From: Candidatus Pelagibacter communis
GTDB taxonomy: Bacteria > Pseudomonadota > Alphaproteobacteria > Pelagibacterales > Pelagibacteraceae
Reading direction: 5' to 3'
DNA length: 64,000 nucleotides
Assembly: GCF_001180225.1 (NCBI RefSeq)
Contig: NZ_CVST01000012.1
Location: forward strand, 93,079-157,078
The notes under the pieces are model-generated. The model made no database searches, was not told the DNA's origin, and was given only the letters and a program-made list of their open reading frames with translations. This document shows, one piece after another, positions 9,060 through 18,800 of this stretch. The position numbers were made by a program, and so were the translations under genes. The stretch's first letter is position 1, and every line of letters begins with the position of its first letter.

Positions 9060-10630
9060 ATTAAGTTAATTAAAGTTTTACAATTATCTTTAGAAATTAT
9101 CTCTATACAGAAACTTTTCTTAATATTTTCAAAGTCTTCATAATAATTTATTTCTTTTAAACTATGTTTTCTTGATTCAAAGCTTATTTTTGCATCAACA
9201 TTTCCATTTTTAATAGAATAATAGTTAAATTTTTTTATATATTTTACTTTAGTCTCTGGTGAGAAATTAAAGTGAATTTTAAAATCTTTATTTTTAACAT
9301 TATCAATTATTTCTAAACTTTTGTTGTTTAAAATCCATTTTCTTTTGTGAGTACTAAAGTTTGAACCCGAAAAATACCCTAGACACTGGGCATTTATTGA
9401 GTTGTTTGAAATTTTAAGATTTAATATTTTTGATTTTCGAGCTACTCTGAATGATTTCCAAACTTCATTAGCGCTTAAATTATCTATTTCAATAGTGTTA
9501 TGATTACTTGAAGATCTTTGATTTTTACGATCATTATTGTTTTCGTAAGTAGATATACCTCTTCCGGTTAAAATTCTTTTATTTAATATTGATAACTCAA
9601 AACTTAAATTGTCACCATTGGTATGACCAGGGTTATATTTTGGGTTTGGTTCCGAACATTTTGTAATTAATTTAAATTTTTTATTATAAATTACTGGAAA
9701 GATAAAATTTTTTATTTTTATTTTTTCTAGATTGCCAAAATTATCTTTAAAACTTTTTTTTACTTCTTTTAAGTTCAAATGATTTTTATTAGTATCATTA
9801 AAAAAAGGTAATATATTATCAGGATGACTGATATTATTAATAAAAGTAATTCCATATTTAATTAACATTATGTTTTTTTTATCATTTTTTTTCCCCACTA
9901 CTTTTTTTAAAATTTCAAGATCTAATATAAGTTTTATTAAAAATAGATGATACTTTGGAGAGTTTTCATAATGAAAATTTAAATTAAATTGATAATTCAA
10001 AATTTCATCAAGTTCATTTCTATATTTTTCTTCTTCTTCTTTTATTTTTTTTGTTTTATGTAAGCAAATTGTAAAAAATTTATTTAAAGCTATTACATTA
10101 GTTAATAAATGATTGGCACCCAAATTATACTCAAGATTTTTTTTTAAATGAGAAAAATGCGAGTAAATGAAATTATCTATAAATTTTGAATTTATATTGT
10201 AAACATATTTGAATTTAATAAGATTCATTAATCTTAGACTTGTTGGATAAGGATGCCAAGCTATAGAATTTCTATTAATTAGAGAATATTCATAAAATTT
10301 TTTTATATTGGCTTGTTTTTTTTTTATACTGAGATTTTTATTTAAGATATGATTGAGATAAAAAAGATTAAATTTCTGAAGATCATTATTCTGTCTTTCA
10401 AATTTCTTTAAATTACTAAATTTTTTGTGAAAAATAATTTTTTTATAATCGTTGACATCTTCTATAAAATTTATTTTTTTCTTTTTTTTACAAAATTTTT
10501 TTATATCTGTATGTTTTTCTTCGAAAAATTTATATTTAATAAAAAAAAATTTTAAAAAGAAGAAAAATTGGGATAGTTTTAAATCTCTTAAAGTATAGTA
10601 ATAAAGTTTTATCTTATTAAATTTCACCAC
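9056..10630 (-). CDS. Heparinase II/III-like polysaccharide protein
   Basis: A 524-residue protein of the heparinase II/III-like type. The helical N-terminal half includes WHPYPTSLRLMNLIKF and NLGANHLLTNVIAL, matching the alpha/alpha-toroid of these lyases. The C-terminal beta-sandwich half includes GHTNGDNLSFEL, LTGRGISTYENN and SSSNHNTIEIDN, the conserved heparinase II/III block. No signal peptide is obvious, so it may act in the cytoplasm or reach the periplasm by an unclear route. Such genes recur in O-antigen clusters next to wecB and a bi-domain dehydrogenase, where a role in glycan trimming or uronate chemistry is suspected but not proven. Start is GTG at 10630 (or 10627), overlapping the upstream gene by 14 bases. 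Confidence 0.8.
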   Translation of the reverse strand: MVKFNKIKLYYYTLRDLKLSQFFFFLKFFFIKYKFFEEKHTDIKKFCKKKKKINFIEDVNDYKKIIFHKKFSNLKKFERQNNDLQKFNLFYLNHILNKNLSIKKKQANIKKFYEYSLINRNSIAWHPYPTSLRLMNLIKFKYVYNINSKFIDNFIYSHFSHLKKNLEYNLGANHLLTNVIALNKFFTICLHKTKKIKEEEEKYRNELDEILNYQFNLNFHYENSPKYHLFLIKLILDLEILKKVVGKKNDKKNIMLIKYGITFINNISHPDNILPFFNDTNKNHLNLKEVKKSFKDNFGNLEKIKIKNFIFPVIYNKKFKLITKCSEPNPKYNPGHTNGDNLSFELSILNKRILTGRGISTYENNNDRKNQRSSSNHNTIEIDNLSANEVWKSFRVARKSKILNLKISNNSINAQCLGYFSGSNFSTHKRKWILNNKSLEIIDNVKNKDFKIHFNFSPETKVKYIKKFNYYSIKNGNVDAKISFESRKHSLKEINYYEDFENIKKSFCIEIISKDNCKTLINLI

Positions 10631-12707
10631 TTAGTTCCAAACAAATTTCAGTAGTATCTAAAATATCATTAAAATAATTATTATCAGAATATCTTTCTTT
10701 TATCTTACTCTTAAATGCTTTTATGGATTCTTTGTGACCTTTCATTTGTGAAAATAATGAATTTTTTGAATAATTTTTGTTACCTACTATTTTAATTTTT
10801 TTAAAATTACTAATTACACCAACATTACCATTAGAAAAAATTTTAACTTCTTCTTTGGGAAAATTTTTTGATCCTGAAAAAAAATAATTTATTGTACAAG
10901 TTGAATGGTCAGCAAATCCGAGATAAATTTGAAAATCCTCATTTTTTCCATTTTTTTTAATATCGTAATTGACAATTTTTGAATCTATAAAAAATTTTGC
11001 AAGATCAATAAAATGACATGCTTCTCCATTAATTATACCGCCACTTTTATTTTTATCTGATAACCAACCATCTAACTTTTCATAGGGTGAGGTATTTACA
11101 TTTATTTGAATTGTTTTAGGTATATCTTTATTGCAAATTCTATTTTTTAAAATTTTAGAAAAAATTGAATATCTCCTATTAAAATTTACATGAAAAAATG
11201 AGTTTATTTTTTTACCAACTAAACAATTTTTAATTTTTTTCAGTTGTGAAGTATTTATTGCTATTGGCTTTTCAATAAAAACATTTTTGTCATTATGAAT
11301 TGCTTTAATTAATTGATCAGCATGTAAATAATGAGGAGTACAAATTAAAATATTTTTTGTGTTCACATCACTAAAAATTTTATCTTCGTTTTCAATATTT
11401 GAAAAAAAATTATATTTTTTTTTTATTACAAAAGACGAACTTGCAGAACCGCCACATAAGTTATTGAACTGGAAACCTTCTTTTTTGAAAATAGGCAGTA
11501 AGATTTTCGATGCATGATTACCTGAACCAATTAAGGATATTTCTGATTGTAATTTTTTTGGAGTTCTTGTTTCAAGATTTAAAATATCATACTTGGGTTT
11601 TTCAGCTTTTTCTTTTTCAAAATTGTAATCAAATATAATTGCATTTGAAGTAGTTTCTAAATTTTTATAAGCATCTTCATAATTTTCGAAATTATATTTT
11701 TTTTCTATTAATTCATTAAATTCTATTAATTTTTTATTTAATAGATCAATTATTGTTTCGATATTTCTTTTTTCAGTCCATCTAACATACTCGAATGGGT
11801 AATCATGCCCTAGTTTTTCGTAATTATAATCGTATCTTCCTGGGCCATAAGATTTTGAAACTTCAAATTTAATTTCTTTATCATACATTTCTTTTCTTAA
11901 AAGATTAATTTTTTCATTACCTATCAAAACCACTCTTCCTAATTTTCTTGTTATAGAAATTGAATTATTTAAAGGAATTTCTGAATTTGAGTTAGAACAA
12001 ACTATTGTAGCATCTACACCTTTGTTATTTGTGAGATTGTTAATTATCTCATTAATATTTTCACTACTAGAGTTTATAAATTTTACACCGATTTTTTCTG
12101 CATCCTTAAATTTGTTAGAATTGTCTAAGGCAATAACATTACAACCAGAAATTTTCAAAATCTTTGAGACAATATTACCTATCAGGCCAAAGCCATAGAC
12201 TGCAATATTTTCATTTATTTGTGGATTTATTATTCTTATACCATTTAATGCTATAGCCCCAAGAATACCAAATAAGGCATCATTCTCATTAATATCGTTT
12301 GGTACTTTAACACATAAATTTTGATTCACAGTTACGTATTCTGCATGATACCCATTAGATAGTACTTTGTCACCAGGCTTAAATTCTTCACTAAGAGACT
12401 CTTCAACTATACCTAAGTTACAATATCCAATTTGGATTGGTGTATTTAGTTTATTGTTGATCGCTTCGAATGTATCTCTAAGTCCATCATTTTTAAATTT
12501 GTTTAAAACTAGTTCTACTTTGTCTCTATTGTTAACAATTTTTTTAATTATATTTGATTTTCCAAACTCTAACAAATATCTTTCTGTGCCAGATGAAATA
12601 AGACTTTTTTTTGTTTTAATTAAAACTTCATTTTTCGATAGTTTTGGCTTAGGCCCTTCGCTTATTTCAATTTTTCCATTACTAATATTTTGTATGAGAA
12701 ATTTCAT
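10617..12707 (-). CDS. Bi-domain oxidoreductase: Zn-alcohol dehydrogenase + Gfo/Idh/MocA fusion
   Basis: A 696-residue fusion. Residues 1 to about 370 are an MDR-type alcohol dehydrogenase, with LISSGTERYLLEFGKS, NLGIVEE, GDKVLSNGYHAEYV and the Rossmann segment VYGFGLIGNIVSKIL. Residues about 385-696 are a Gfo/Idh/MocA dehydrogenase, with LIGSGNHASKILLP, ICTPHYLHADQL and the diagnostic EKPIAIN. Sugar-nucleotide clusters commonly carry this two-domain protein beside heparinase-like and wecB genes. It presumably performs coupled oxidation and reduction of a UDP-hexuronate or a related sugar, but its substrate is unestablished. It follows the GT2 gene by one base and overlaps the heparinase-like gene by 14 bases. 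The fusion is continuous, with no sign of frameshift. Confidence 0.85.
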   Translation of the reverse strand: MKFLIQNISNGKIEISEGPKPKLSKNEVLIKTKKSLISSGTERYLLEFGKSNIIKKIVNNRDKVELVLNKFKNDGLRDTFEAINNKLNTPIQIGYCNLGIVEESLSEEFKPGDKVLSNGYHAEYVTVNQNLCVKVPNDINENDALFGILGAIALNGIRIINPQINENIAVYGFGLIGNIVSKILKISGCNVIALDNSNKFKDAEKIGVKFINSSSENINEIINNLTNNKGVDATIVCSNSNSEIPLNNSISITRKLGRVVLIGNEKINLLRKEMYDKEIKFEVSKSYGPGRYDYNYEKLGHDYPFEYVRWTEKRNIETIIDLLNKKLIEFNELIEKKYNFENYEDAYKNLETTSNAIIFDYNFEKEKAEKPKYDILNLETRTPKKLQSEISLIGSGNHASKILLPIFKKEGFQFNNLCGGSASSSFVIKKKYNFFSNIENEDKIFSDVNTKNILICTPHYLHADQLIKAIHNDKNVFIEKPIAINTSQLKKIKNCLVGKKINSFFHVNFNRRYSIFSKILKNRICNKDIPKTIQINVNTSPYEKLDGWLSDKNKSGGIINGEACHFIDLAKFFIDSKIVNYDIKKNGKNEDFQIYLGFADHSTCTINYFFSGSKNFPKEEVKIFSNGNVGVISNFKKIKIVGNKNYSKNSLFSQMKGHKESIKAFKSKIKERYSDNNYFNDILDTTEICLELSGEI

Positions 12708-13481
12708 TTATTTATACATAATTATTTTTTTTACAATTTTAACATCAATCAATAACCTATAATAAACGTCATGAAGAAAATGATACTTGATAGCACTAAT
12801 CCCATCTAAAAATGACATCTTTATGATTATTCTAAAAAAAAATAATATTAGTGGTCTTAAAATTAATGGTAAAAAATTCCATATTATTCTCTTAATACTT
12901 GTCTCTTTTTTAAAATATCTCTCAGATTCAAATTCACTGTATTGATCATGTTTCTTGATCCAATATTCTCTTGTATTTAGGTTTTGATCATAAAAATCAT
13001 TCTTTAACTTTCCTACTTTTTTAGATTTACATATTAAATGTTCATTGATTTTGTTTTTGTCGCATTTTAAAAAACCATTCCTTCCAATTCTGATAAACCA
13101 TTTTGGATAATATCCTCTTTTAATCCATGTTTTTTCAAAAATAAATCTTCTCTTCATTTTATATGCATCAAATTTATTTGAATTTATTACATCAACAATT
13201 TCCTTTTTTAAATTTGTAGAGAGATACTCATCAGCATCAAGAAACAATATCCAGTCAAACTTTTTTGGGATTTTTGAAATACAATAATTTCTTTGATTAG
13301 AAAAATTATCAAATTTTCTTCTAAAGAATTTAGAATTATATTTTTTTGCAATTTTAGCTGTATTATCAGTTGAATAAGAGTCAACAATATAAATAGCACT
13401 TACAATTTTTTTTACATTTTTTAATAATCTTTCAAGATGAATTTCTTCATTTTTAGTAATCACGGCTAAAACTAGTTTCAT
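12708..13481 (-). CDS. Glycosyltransferase family 2, WaaE/KdtX-like
   Basis: A 257-residue GT2 enzyme. The nucleotide-binding start VLAVITKNEEIHLERLL, then IVDSYSTDNTAKIAKKY and the metal-binding LFLDADEYLS (about residues 80-90), are the classical SpsA-fold motifs. The combination with SNQRNYCISK is that of the WaaE/KdtX subgroup, which adds a hexose to the inner lipopolysaccharide core. The C-terminal part contains NEHLICKSKK and a short hydrophobic helix (LRPLILFFFRI) that may touch the membrane. Its ATG overlaps the stop of the upstream GT4 by four bases, and the bi-domain dehydrogenase follows directly. The acceptor is not visible from sequence. Confidence 0.85.
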   Translation of the reverse strand: MKLVLAVITKNEEIHLERLLKNVKKIVSAIYIVDSYSTDNTAKIAKKYNSKFFRRKFDNFSNQRNYCISKIPKKFDWILFLDADEYLSTNLKKEIVDVINSNKFDAYKMKRRFIFEKTWIKRGYYPKWFIRIGRNGFLKCDKNKINEHLICKSKKVGKLKNDFYDQNLNTREYWIKKHDQYSEFESERYFKKETSIKRIIWNFLPLILRPLILFFFRIIIKMSFLDGISAIKYHFLHDVYYRLLIDVKIVKKIIMYK

Positions 13482-14617
13482 GCGTATTTCTTTAAAATTT
13501 TTATTATGATAGGTAAATTTTTCTTAGATGAGTATTTACTGAGCAAGATTTTACAATTATGAATTTGTCGAAAGTACTCATTTTTATTTATTTTTGATGA
13601 TTTAATTATATGTTTTTTTAAAGCATCGATACTATAATCTATTAAATATCCTGCTTTTATGTTATTTAGTATTTTCCATGGTAGGTTCTTCGATACTATG
13701 ACAGGCAATCTATTTAGCATAGCCTCTAAAATTACATTTCCAAAATTTTCACTTTTTGAAAAAAAAATTAAGTATTTTGATTTAAGCATCAATTGCATTT
13801 TTTCTGTATAATTTTTATGCCCAAGAAAAATTACTTTGTTTTTTAAATTTTTATTTTTTGTAAGATTTTTGAGATAATTTGTGTATTTCTCATCACCTTT
13901 ACCTGCAATTAATAACTTAATTTTTTTATCAATTTTTTTTTCAGCCAAAAAGAAAGCTGTTATAATTTTATCTATATTTTTTTTATTATGTAGTCTTCCT
14001 AAGTATAGATAATCTTTTCTGATCTTGTAGTTAACTTTAAAAAATTTATTCTCTTCATTTATAATATTTGGAAATATTTCATAATTAAATTTTGGAAGAT
14101 ATTTTTTTGCTGATATTTTTTCTTGATGTGTAGTACAATGTAAAAATTTTGAATTTTTGTAGATACGATTTAATATTGGCATTAATGTAATTTTTAAATA
14201 TTTATTATAATTAAGTGTTTCTTTAAAAATTTCACCTCTTAATGATAGATAATAATTTGCTTTAAAAATTTTAAATATTATAGCACTCAGAATTGAAATA
14301 CTAAAAAAATAAGAGTTGATATTTATTAAATTATATTTTTTTAAATTTTTAATTAAATAAAACCAATAGTTAAAACTAAATATTTTAAAAATAAAATAAC
14401 TAAAAAAAATTACATTTACTCCTTTTATTTTACAAATTTTATTTTTTTTAATTTTAAATTTTTTTATATCATGAGAACTTAGACCATCAAAAAAAGATAA
14501 AACTAAATTTTGAGAATAAGATTTTTCATTTAAAGATTTTACTAGCCAATAAATAGAGCTATCTGGCCCCCCTTTCTGAGATGGAAAAAAGCTTCCTATA
14601 ATAAATAAAGTTTTCAA
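13478..14617 (-). CDS. Glycosyltransferase family 4
   Basis: A 379-residue GT-B enzyme that starts with TTG (no nearby ATG) and begins FIIGSFFPSQKGGPDSSIYW. The glycine-rich FPSQKGG loop is typical of the GT4 acceptor domain. LSLRGEIFKE lies near residue 125. The donor half has YLGRLHNKKNIDKII (about 210), LIAGKGDE, VIFLGHKNYTEKM and SKSENFGNVILEAMLNRLPVIVSK. The last of these is the ExxxxxxE donor-sugar motif, with both glutamates present. It sits between another GT4 upstream (11-base gap) and the GT2 downstream (four-base overlap) in the minus-strand cluster. Donor and acceptor are unknown. Confidence 0.88.
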   Translation of the reverse strand: MKTLFIIGSFFPSQKGGPDSSIYWLVKSLNEKSYSQNLVLSFFDGLSSHDIKKFKIKKNKICKIKGVNVIFFSYFIFKIFSFNYWFYLIKNLKKYNLININSYFFSISILSAIIFKIFKANYYLSLRGEIFKETLNYNKYLKITLMPILNRIYKNSKFLHCTTHQEKISAKKYLPKFNYEIFPNIINEENKFFKVNYKIRKDYLYLGRLHNKKNIDKIITAFFLAEKKIDKKIKLLIAGKGDEKYTNYLKNLTKNKNLKNKVIFLGHKNYTEKMQLMLKSKYLIFFSKSENFGNVILEAMLNRLPVIVSKNLPWKILNNIKAGYLIDYSIDALKKHIIKSSKINKNEYFRQIHNCKILLSKYSSKKNLPIIIKILKKYA

Positions 14618-14628
14618 TTTTTATTTTT

Positions 14629-15786
14629 TTATAAATTTCTTAATTGTAAATTTTTTTTCAACTCATTTGAATATCTATCCCAATTATAAAAATTAACAAA
14701 TTTTTTCGAATTGTTAGAAAGTTTCTTTAAGATGTCTTTGTTTTTTAATAGATTAAGTTTTTCAAGAATTGCTTGAGAATTTTTAATTGGAACAACAAAT
14801 CCATTGTTTAGTTTCTCGATTAACTCTGCGCCACCAGAATTTTCAGTTAAAATAATTGGCAAACCACAAGCTGTTGCCTCAAGAATTACATTTGCCATTC
14901 CTTCCTCTAAGCTTGGTAGCACAAACACATCAACTTTATTCATGATTTGGCAAATCTCATTTTTTGGACGATTACCATAAAATATTGTGTTTTCTTTGTA
15001 TAAAAATTTTTCAATTAGATTTGTTTCAGGAGTTCTTGATCCAACTATATGTAATTTCTTTTTGGAGTGGTCGAAATCTTTAAATGATTTTGTTAAATAA
15101 TGAAGACCTTTTCTTATTGAAAGTTGCCCTACAAAGAGAATATTAAACTCATCATCATCATTTTTTTTAATATTCAATTTTTGAAATTCGTCAGTATTTG
15201 CTCCAAAATTAATAACACAAACCTTATTGTCTAAGCCATAATCTTCAAATGTTTTTTTTACAAAATTGGATGGAACTAAAATTAAATCTGCCAACTCATA
15301 TTCTTTAAGTTCTCTTTCTATAATCCAGTTATTGGTTTTTCTCTCAAAACCAAGTTTTTTATATTCATCATTTAAAATTTTTTCTTGGTATAAAATATGA
15401 GATGAGCTTCTCTCACATATGTAAGTTTTATTTAAACTTTTAATATATTTAGCCGAACTTAATCCATCACCAGACAAACATAGAAAATAATCAAAATTTT
15501 TAATTTTTTTTATTCTACTTAAAAAAATTTTATCAGATACTATTTTTTTTAATTTAATAAATTTTTTGTATAAAAATCCTGCTTTATTAAATGAAATTTT
15601 TTTAATAATAAAAATAATTATTTCGAAAAAACCAATACAAAAAACATATTCCTTGGGTAGTTTTTCTTTTTTAACTTTAAACCATGGATAACCTGTAAAT
15701 ATCTTTTTTAGATTATTTGTCTTAAATAAACTTTTTGCTAAGCTGAAATGGTGATATTTACCAGAAGATGCTATAATAAATTTCAT
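14629..15786 (-). CDS. Glycosyltransferase family 4
   Basis: A 385-residue GT4 enzyme. The N-terminal half contains FLCLSGDGLSSAKYIKS and RSSSHILYQE, seen in a group of GT4 enzymes that is also represented at 39236-40399 in this window. The donor half has NILFVGQLSIRKGLHYL (about residues 213-229), LHIVGSR, FYGNRPKNEI and the strong motif PSLEEGMANVILEATACGLP, with both donor-binding glutamates. It lies five bases from galE upstream and eleven from the next GT4, so it belongs to the same transcript. The resemblance to the GT4 at 39236 suggests duplication or parallel import of related glycosyltransferases in this island. Confidence 0.88.
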   Translation of the reverse strand: MKFIIASSGKYHHFSLAKSLFKTNNLKKIFTGYPWFKVKKEKLPKEYVFCIGFFEIIIFIIKKISFNKAGFLYKKFIKLKKIVSDKIFLSRIKKIKNFDYFLCLSGDGLSSAKYIKSLNKTYICERSSSHILYQEKILNDEYKKLGFERKTNNWIIERELKEYELADLILVPSNFVKKTFEDYGLDNKVCVINFGANTDEFQKLNIKKNDDDEFNILFVGQLSIRKGLHYLTKSFKDFDHSKKKLHIVGSRTPETNLIEKFLYKENTIFYGNRPKNEICQIMNKVDVFVLPSLEEGMANVILEATACGLPIILTENSGGAELIEKLNNGFVVPIKNSQAILEKLNLLKNKDILKKLSNNSKKFVNFYNWDRYSNELKKNLQLRNL

Positions 15787-15791
15787 TAAGT

Positions 15792-16754
15792 TTATTTTTT
15801 AAAAATTCTTTTGATTCCTTTTTTATTTAAAAATTTAACCCAATTTACTTCATCAGATATAATTTTTTTCATATGAGAAAATTTTGGTTTCCATTTCAAT
15901 TTTTTCTTTGCATTATTAATATTACAAACCAATCTATCAACATCACCAGATCTTCTTTTAATTTTAATAATTTTAAGATTTTTATTATAATTTTTTTTTA
16001 TAAAACTAATTATTTCTAATACAGTTGTACTTCTTCCTGACCCTATATTAAATGTATGAAAACCTTTAATTCCATATATATAAGATACTCCTTTTTTTAA
16101 TGCTTCACATAAATCTAAAACATGAAAATAATCTCTAACTGCTGTTCCATCTTTTGTATTAAAATCTTGCCCAAAAATATGAACATCTTGATTATTTAAA
16201 GCTTTATATACTACGCTTGGTATTAAATGTGTTTCAGGTTTGTGTATTTCTCCACAACCAAACTTATACATACTTGAGCAAACATTAAAAAATCTAAATG
16301 AAAGTACATCAAGTCCACTTTTATTTAAAATTTTTTCACACAAAAATTTCGTTTTTGCATAATTTGAGATTGGTTTTTTAATATCATTTTCTCTTATATT
16401 GCCCTTTTTTTTTTTAAAAATAGCAGCTGTACTTGCAAAAATAATTTTTTTAGTTTTAGTAATTTTCATCATCTCAATTATATTTTTTGTAACGAGGAAA
16501 TTATTATTATAAAAGTCTGAATATTTTTTTGTTTCGTCAATAACAGCTAAAGCAGCCAAATGTATTACAATATCAGGCTTTTCTTTTTCAAAAATTTTTT
16601 TTAATTTTTTCTTATTTAAGAGATCGCAAAGATAAAAATTTTTTAATTTTATTTTTTTTTTATCAATTCCAACTATTTTATACTTTTTACTTAAATATAA
16701 ATTTAAACATTGACCAATATAACCAGATATACCGGTAATTAAAATTTTTTTCAT
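15792..16754 (-). CDS. galE: UDP-glucose 4-epimerase
   Basis: A 320-residue extended short-chain dehydrogenase. GISGYIG (residues 7-13) is the NAD-binding glycine motif, VIHLAALAVIDE follows, FASTAAIF carries the catalytic serine/threonine strand, and SNYAKTKFLCE carries the YxxxK pair. CGEIHKPETHLIPSV near residue 180 is typical of GalE proteins. DGTAVRDYFHVLDL is the substrate-domain signature. It interconverts UDP-Glc and UDP-Gal, or the GlcNAc/GalNAc pair. It is the first gene of the minus-strand cluster that runs to 4318, so the cluster promoter should lie in the AT-rich 97-base gap shared with the divergent WecA-like gene. Confidence 0.9.
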   Translation of the reverse strand: MKKILITGISGYIGQCLNLYLSKKYKIVGIDKKKIKLKNFYLCDLLNKKKLKKIFEKEKPDIVIHLAALAVIDETKKYSDFYNNNFLVTKNIIEMMKITKTKKIIFASTAAIFKKKKGNIRENDIKKPISNYAKTKFLCEKILNKSGLDVLSFRFFNVCSSMYKFGCGEIHKPETHLIPSVVYKALNNQDVHIFGQDFNTKDGTAVRDYFHVLDLCEALKKGVSYIYGIKGFHTFNIGSGRSTTVLEIISFIKKNYNKNLKIIKIKRRSGDVDRLVCNINNAKKKLKWKPKFSHMKKIISDEVNWVKFLNKKGIKRIFKK

Positions 16755-16851
16755 AAAATTGTTAATATATTTTTAATTATGTTAAATTACTTATTTAATA
16801 TTTTTTTTATATATATATTAATTAATAAACAATTTTGGAAACTTTATCTGA
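16755..16851. promoter_or_regulatory. Divergent intergenic region between the two main island operons
   Basis: These 97 bases separate galE (minus) from the WecA-like gene (plus) and are almost pure A/T, including a TATATATATA tract near 16810-16820. Both long operons must be driven from here or from within the flanking genes. No unique -35/-10 pair stands out against the A/T background, so I mark only the region. Confidence 0.35.
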
Positions 16852-17844
16852 ATGAATATTATATTTTTATCTTTTATAAACATAGTTATTGTTTTTTATT
16901 TAATCATAAATTCAAAAAAAATTGCAAATTTTTTTTTGATAAATGACAAACCCAAAAAAACTTCTGTGCATAAAAAGACTGTTCCTTTAACTGGTGGCAT
17001 AATTCTAATTTTTCCTGTATTATCTTTTTTTTATTTTGAGTATTTAGCAAATAACCTTTACCTAAGAGAATTTGTAGGACTAGTATTTATTTCTAATATT
17101 TTTTTTTTAATTGGTTTTTTTGACGATAGAAATAATTTATTTGCAATTACTCGAATATTCTTATTGTTATTTTCAGTAATTATTTTTTTTTTAATTACTC
17201 ATCCAACCTTCTTTTTCGAAGAAATTTACTTAATTTCTTTAGATAAAAAAATAAATCTTGGATTTCTATTTTTAATTTTAATGTCTTTAATAATCATTCT
17301 ACTGCAGAATGCATTAAATTTAGTTGATGGAATAAATTGTTTATTGAAACTTTTTTCAATATTTGTATTTATATCTTTAATATTATTATCGAATAAATAT
17401 ATATTAGATAATTACTTACTACTGATTATTCTTCCGCTAGTTATTATGATTATTTTTAATTCTAAAAACTATTTTTTCTTAGGAAGCTCGGGAAATAGTT
17501 TGGTTACAATTTTGTGTTTATATATATGCTTAAATTATAACGTTGAATTTGATGGGAATTTTCCGTTTGAAAATTACATTATTATCTTTCTTATACCGAC
17601 TATCGATATGTTGAGGCTTTTTATTATTCGACTATATACTCATGGAAAAATCCTACTGAAGGATAAAAATCATTTTCATCATAATTTATATAAAAAATTT
17701 GGAACTTTTAATGCAAACTTTTTTTATTTATCAATTTGTTTTTTTCCAGTTTTAATTATAAAGTTTTTTTCAATAAATTATTTTTTGTGTATTATATTAA
17801 CTATCTTTTTATTTTTCTTTTGTAATTATTTGGTAAAAAAATGA
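16852..17844 (+). CDS. WecA/MraY-family undecaprenyl-phosphate sugar-1-phosphate transferase
   Basis: A 330-residue integral membrane protein with about ten helices. Family motifs are GGIILIFP (about 49), GFFDDRNN with the Asp pair (about 90), NALNLVDGINCL (about 157-168, the NxxNxxDG magnesium motif) and HFHHNLYKKFG (about 273-283, the HxHH cytoplasmic loop). The protein transfers a sugar phosphate, probably GlcNAc-1-P, from a UDP-sugar to undecaprenyl phosphate. That is the first step in building a lipid-linked O-antigen or enterobacterial-common-antigen-like unit. It leads the plus-strand operon and overlaps the epimerase by four bases. MraY itself is less likely, given the context and the HxHH spacing. 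Confidence 0.85.
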   Translation: MNIIFLSFINIVIVFYLIINSKKIANFFLINDKPKKTSVHKKTVPLTGGIILIFPVLSFFYFEYLANNLYLREFVGLVFISNIFFLIGFFDDRNNLFAITRIFLLLFSVIIFFLITHPTFFFEEIYLISLDKKINLGFLFLILMSLIIILLQNALNLVDGINCLLKLFSIFVFISLILLSNKYILDNYLLLIILPLVIMIIFNSKNYFFLGSSGNSLVTILCLYICLNYNVEFDGNFPFENYIIIFLIPTIDMLRLFIIRLYTHGKILLKDKNHFHHNLYKKFGTFNANFFYLSICFFPVLIIKFFSINYFLCIILTIFLFFFCNYLVKK

Positions 17845-18800
17845 AAATTTTAATTACAGGTTCTGCAGGTTTTATTGGATTTCATTTATCTAAATTCTTT
17901 TTAAATAAAGGTTATAATGTTATAGGAATAGATTTTTTAAATTCAAAAAGTAAAAAAATTCAAATTAATAGAAATAAAATTTTAAAAAAATCTAAAACAT
18001 ACAAATTTTTAAACCTAGACCTTTCAAAAAAAAATATTTGTAAAAAAAAAATTTCAAATATTAACTATGTTTTTCATTTAGCAGCTCAACCTGGTGTAAG
18101 AAAGTCAATGACGCATGTAAATCAGTGTATAAAGAGTAATATAATTTCATTTAACAACATTTTAGAGTTCTTGAGATATAATAACATAAAAAATTTATAT
18201 TATGCGTCTTCAAGTTCTGTCTACGGAGAGTTAAAAAAAGGATTTAATGAAAAATATTCAGCAGATAACCTAAATTCAAATTATGCACTATCAAAACAAT
18301 TAAATGAAAAAACTGCAAATTTATATTATAGAGAATATGGAATTAATTCAATTGGTTTGAGATTTTTTTCTATTTATGGTCCCTATGGAAGAGAAGACAT
18401 GGCATATTATAGATTTTGTCTTGATATTTTAAAAAATAAAAAAATATTTTTAAATGGTAATGGAAATATAAAAAGATCTTTTACATATATTGATGATGCA
18501 ATATCAATAATTTATAGACTTTTTAATAATTTTAAAACTAAAAAAAAGTTCAATGAAGTATTTAATGTAGGTATTGATGAAAATTATAAAATTTCTGAAT
18601 TGATAAATATTATAAGTAAAAATTACACATCAAAATTTAAAGTGTTAAAAAAACCTAAAGTTAAAGCAGATAATAAACTCACATTAAATGATAGTAAAAA
18701 AACCCAAAAAATTATTTCATTCAAACCAAAAATTAATTTGAACAATGGTATGAAATCTTTTTTAATTTGGTTCAAAGATTACTATAAAATCAATGATTAA
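17841..18800 (+). CDS. NAD-dependent sugar-nucleotide epimerase (UDP-glucuronate 4-epimerase-like)
   Basis: A 319-residue extended SDR. GSAGFIG (7-13) binds NAD, HLAAQPGVRKSM (about 76-87) is the motif shared by UDP-glucuronate 4-epimerases and CapI-type enzymes, ASSSSVYG supplies the active-site serine, and YALSK (about 148-152) the Tyr-Lys pair. LRFFSIYGPYGREDMAYYRF is the substrate-domain signature of the same subgroup. It would make UDP-GalA from UDP-GlcA, or act on a related hexuronate. The ATG overlaps the WecA-like stop by four bases, and the ABC exporter begins within its last eight bases. Exact substrate is an inference from motif resemblance. Confidence 0.85.
   Translation: MKILITGSAGFIGFHLSKFFLNKGYNVIGIDFLNSKSKKIQINRNKILKKSKTYKFLNLDLSKKNICKKKISNINYVFHLAAQPGVRKSMTHVNQCIKSNIISFNNILEFLRYNNIKNLYYASSSSVYGELKKGFNEKYSADNLNSNYALSKQLNEKTANLYYREYGINSIGLRFFSIYGPYGREDMAYYRFCLDILKNKKIFLNGNGNIKRSFTYIDDAISIIYRLFNNFKTKKKFNEVFNVGIDENYKISELINIISKNYTSKFKVLKKPKVKADNKLTLNDSKKTQKIISFKPKINLNNGMKSFLIWFKDYYKIND

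Noticed and set aside
16800-16825. TATATATATA tract as an origin or site-specific recombination site
   Set aside because: It is a simple A/T run in an AT-rich spacer, with no flanking repeats, DnaA boxes or recombinase gene.
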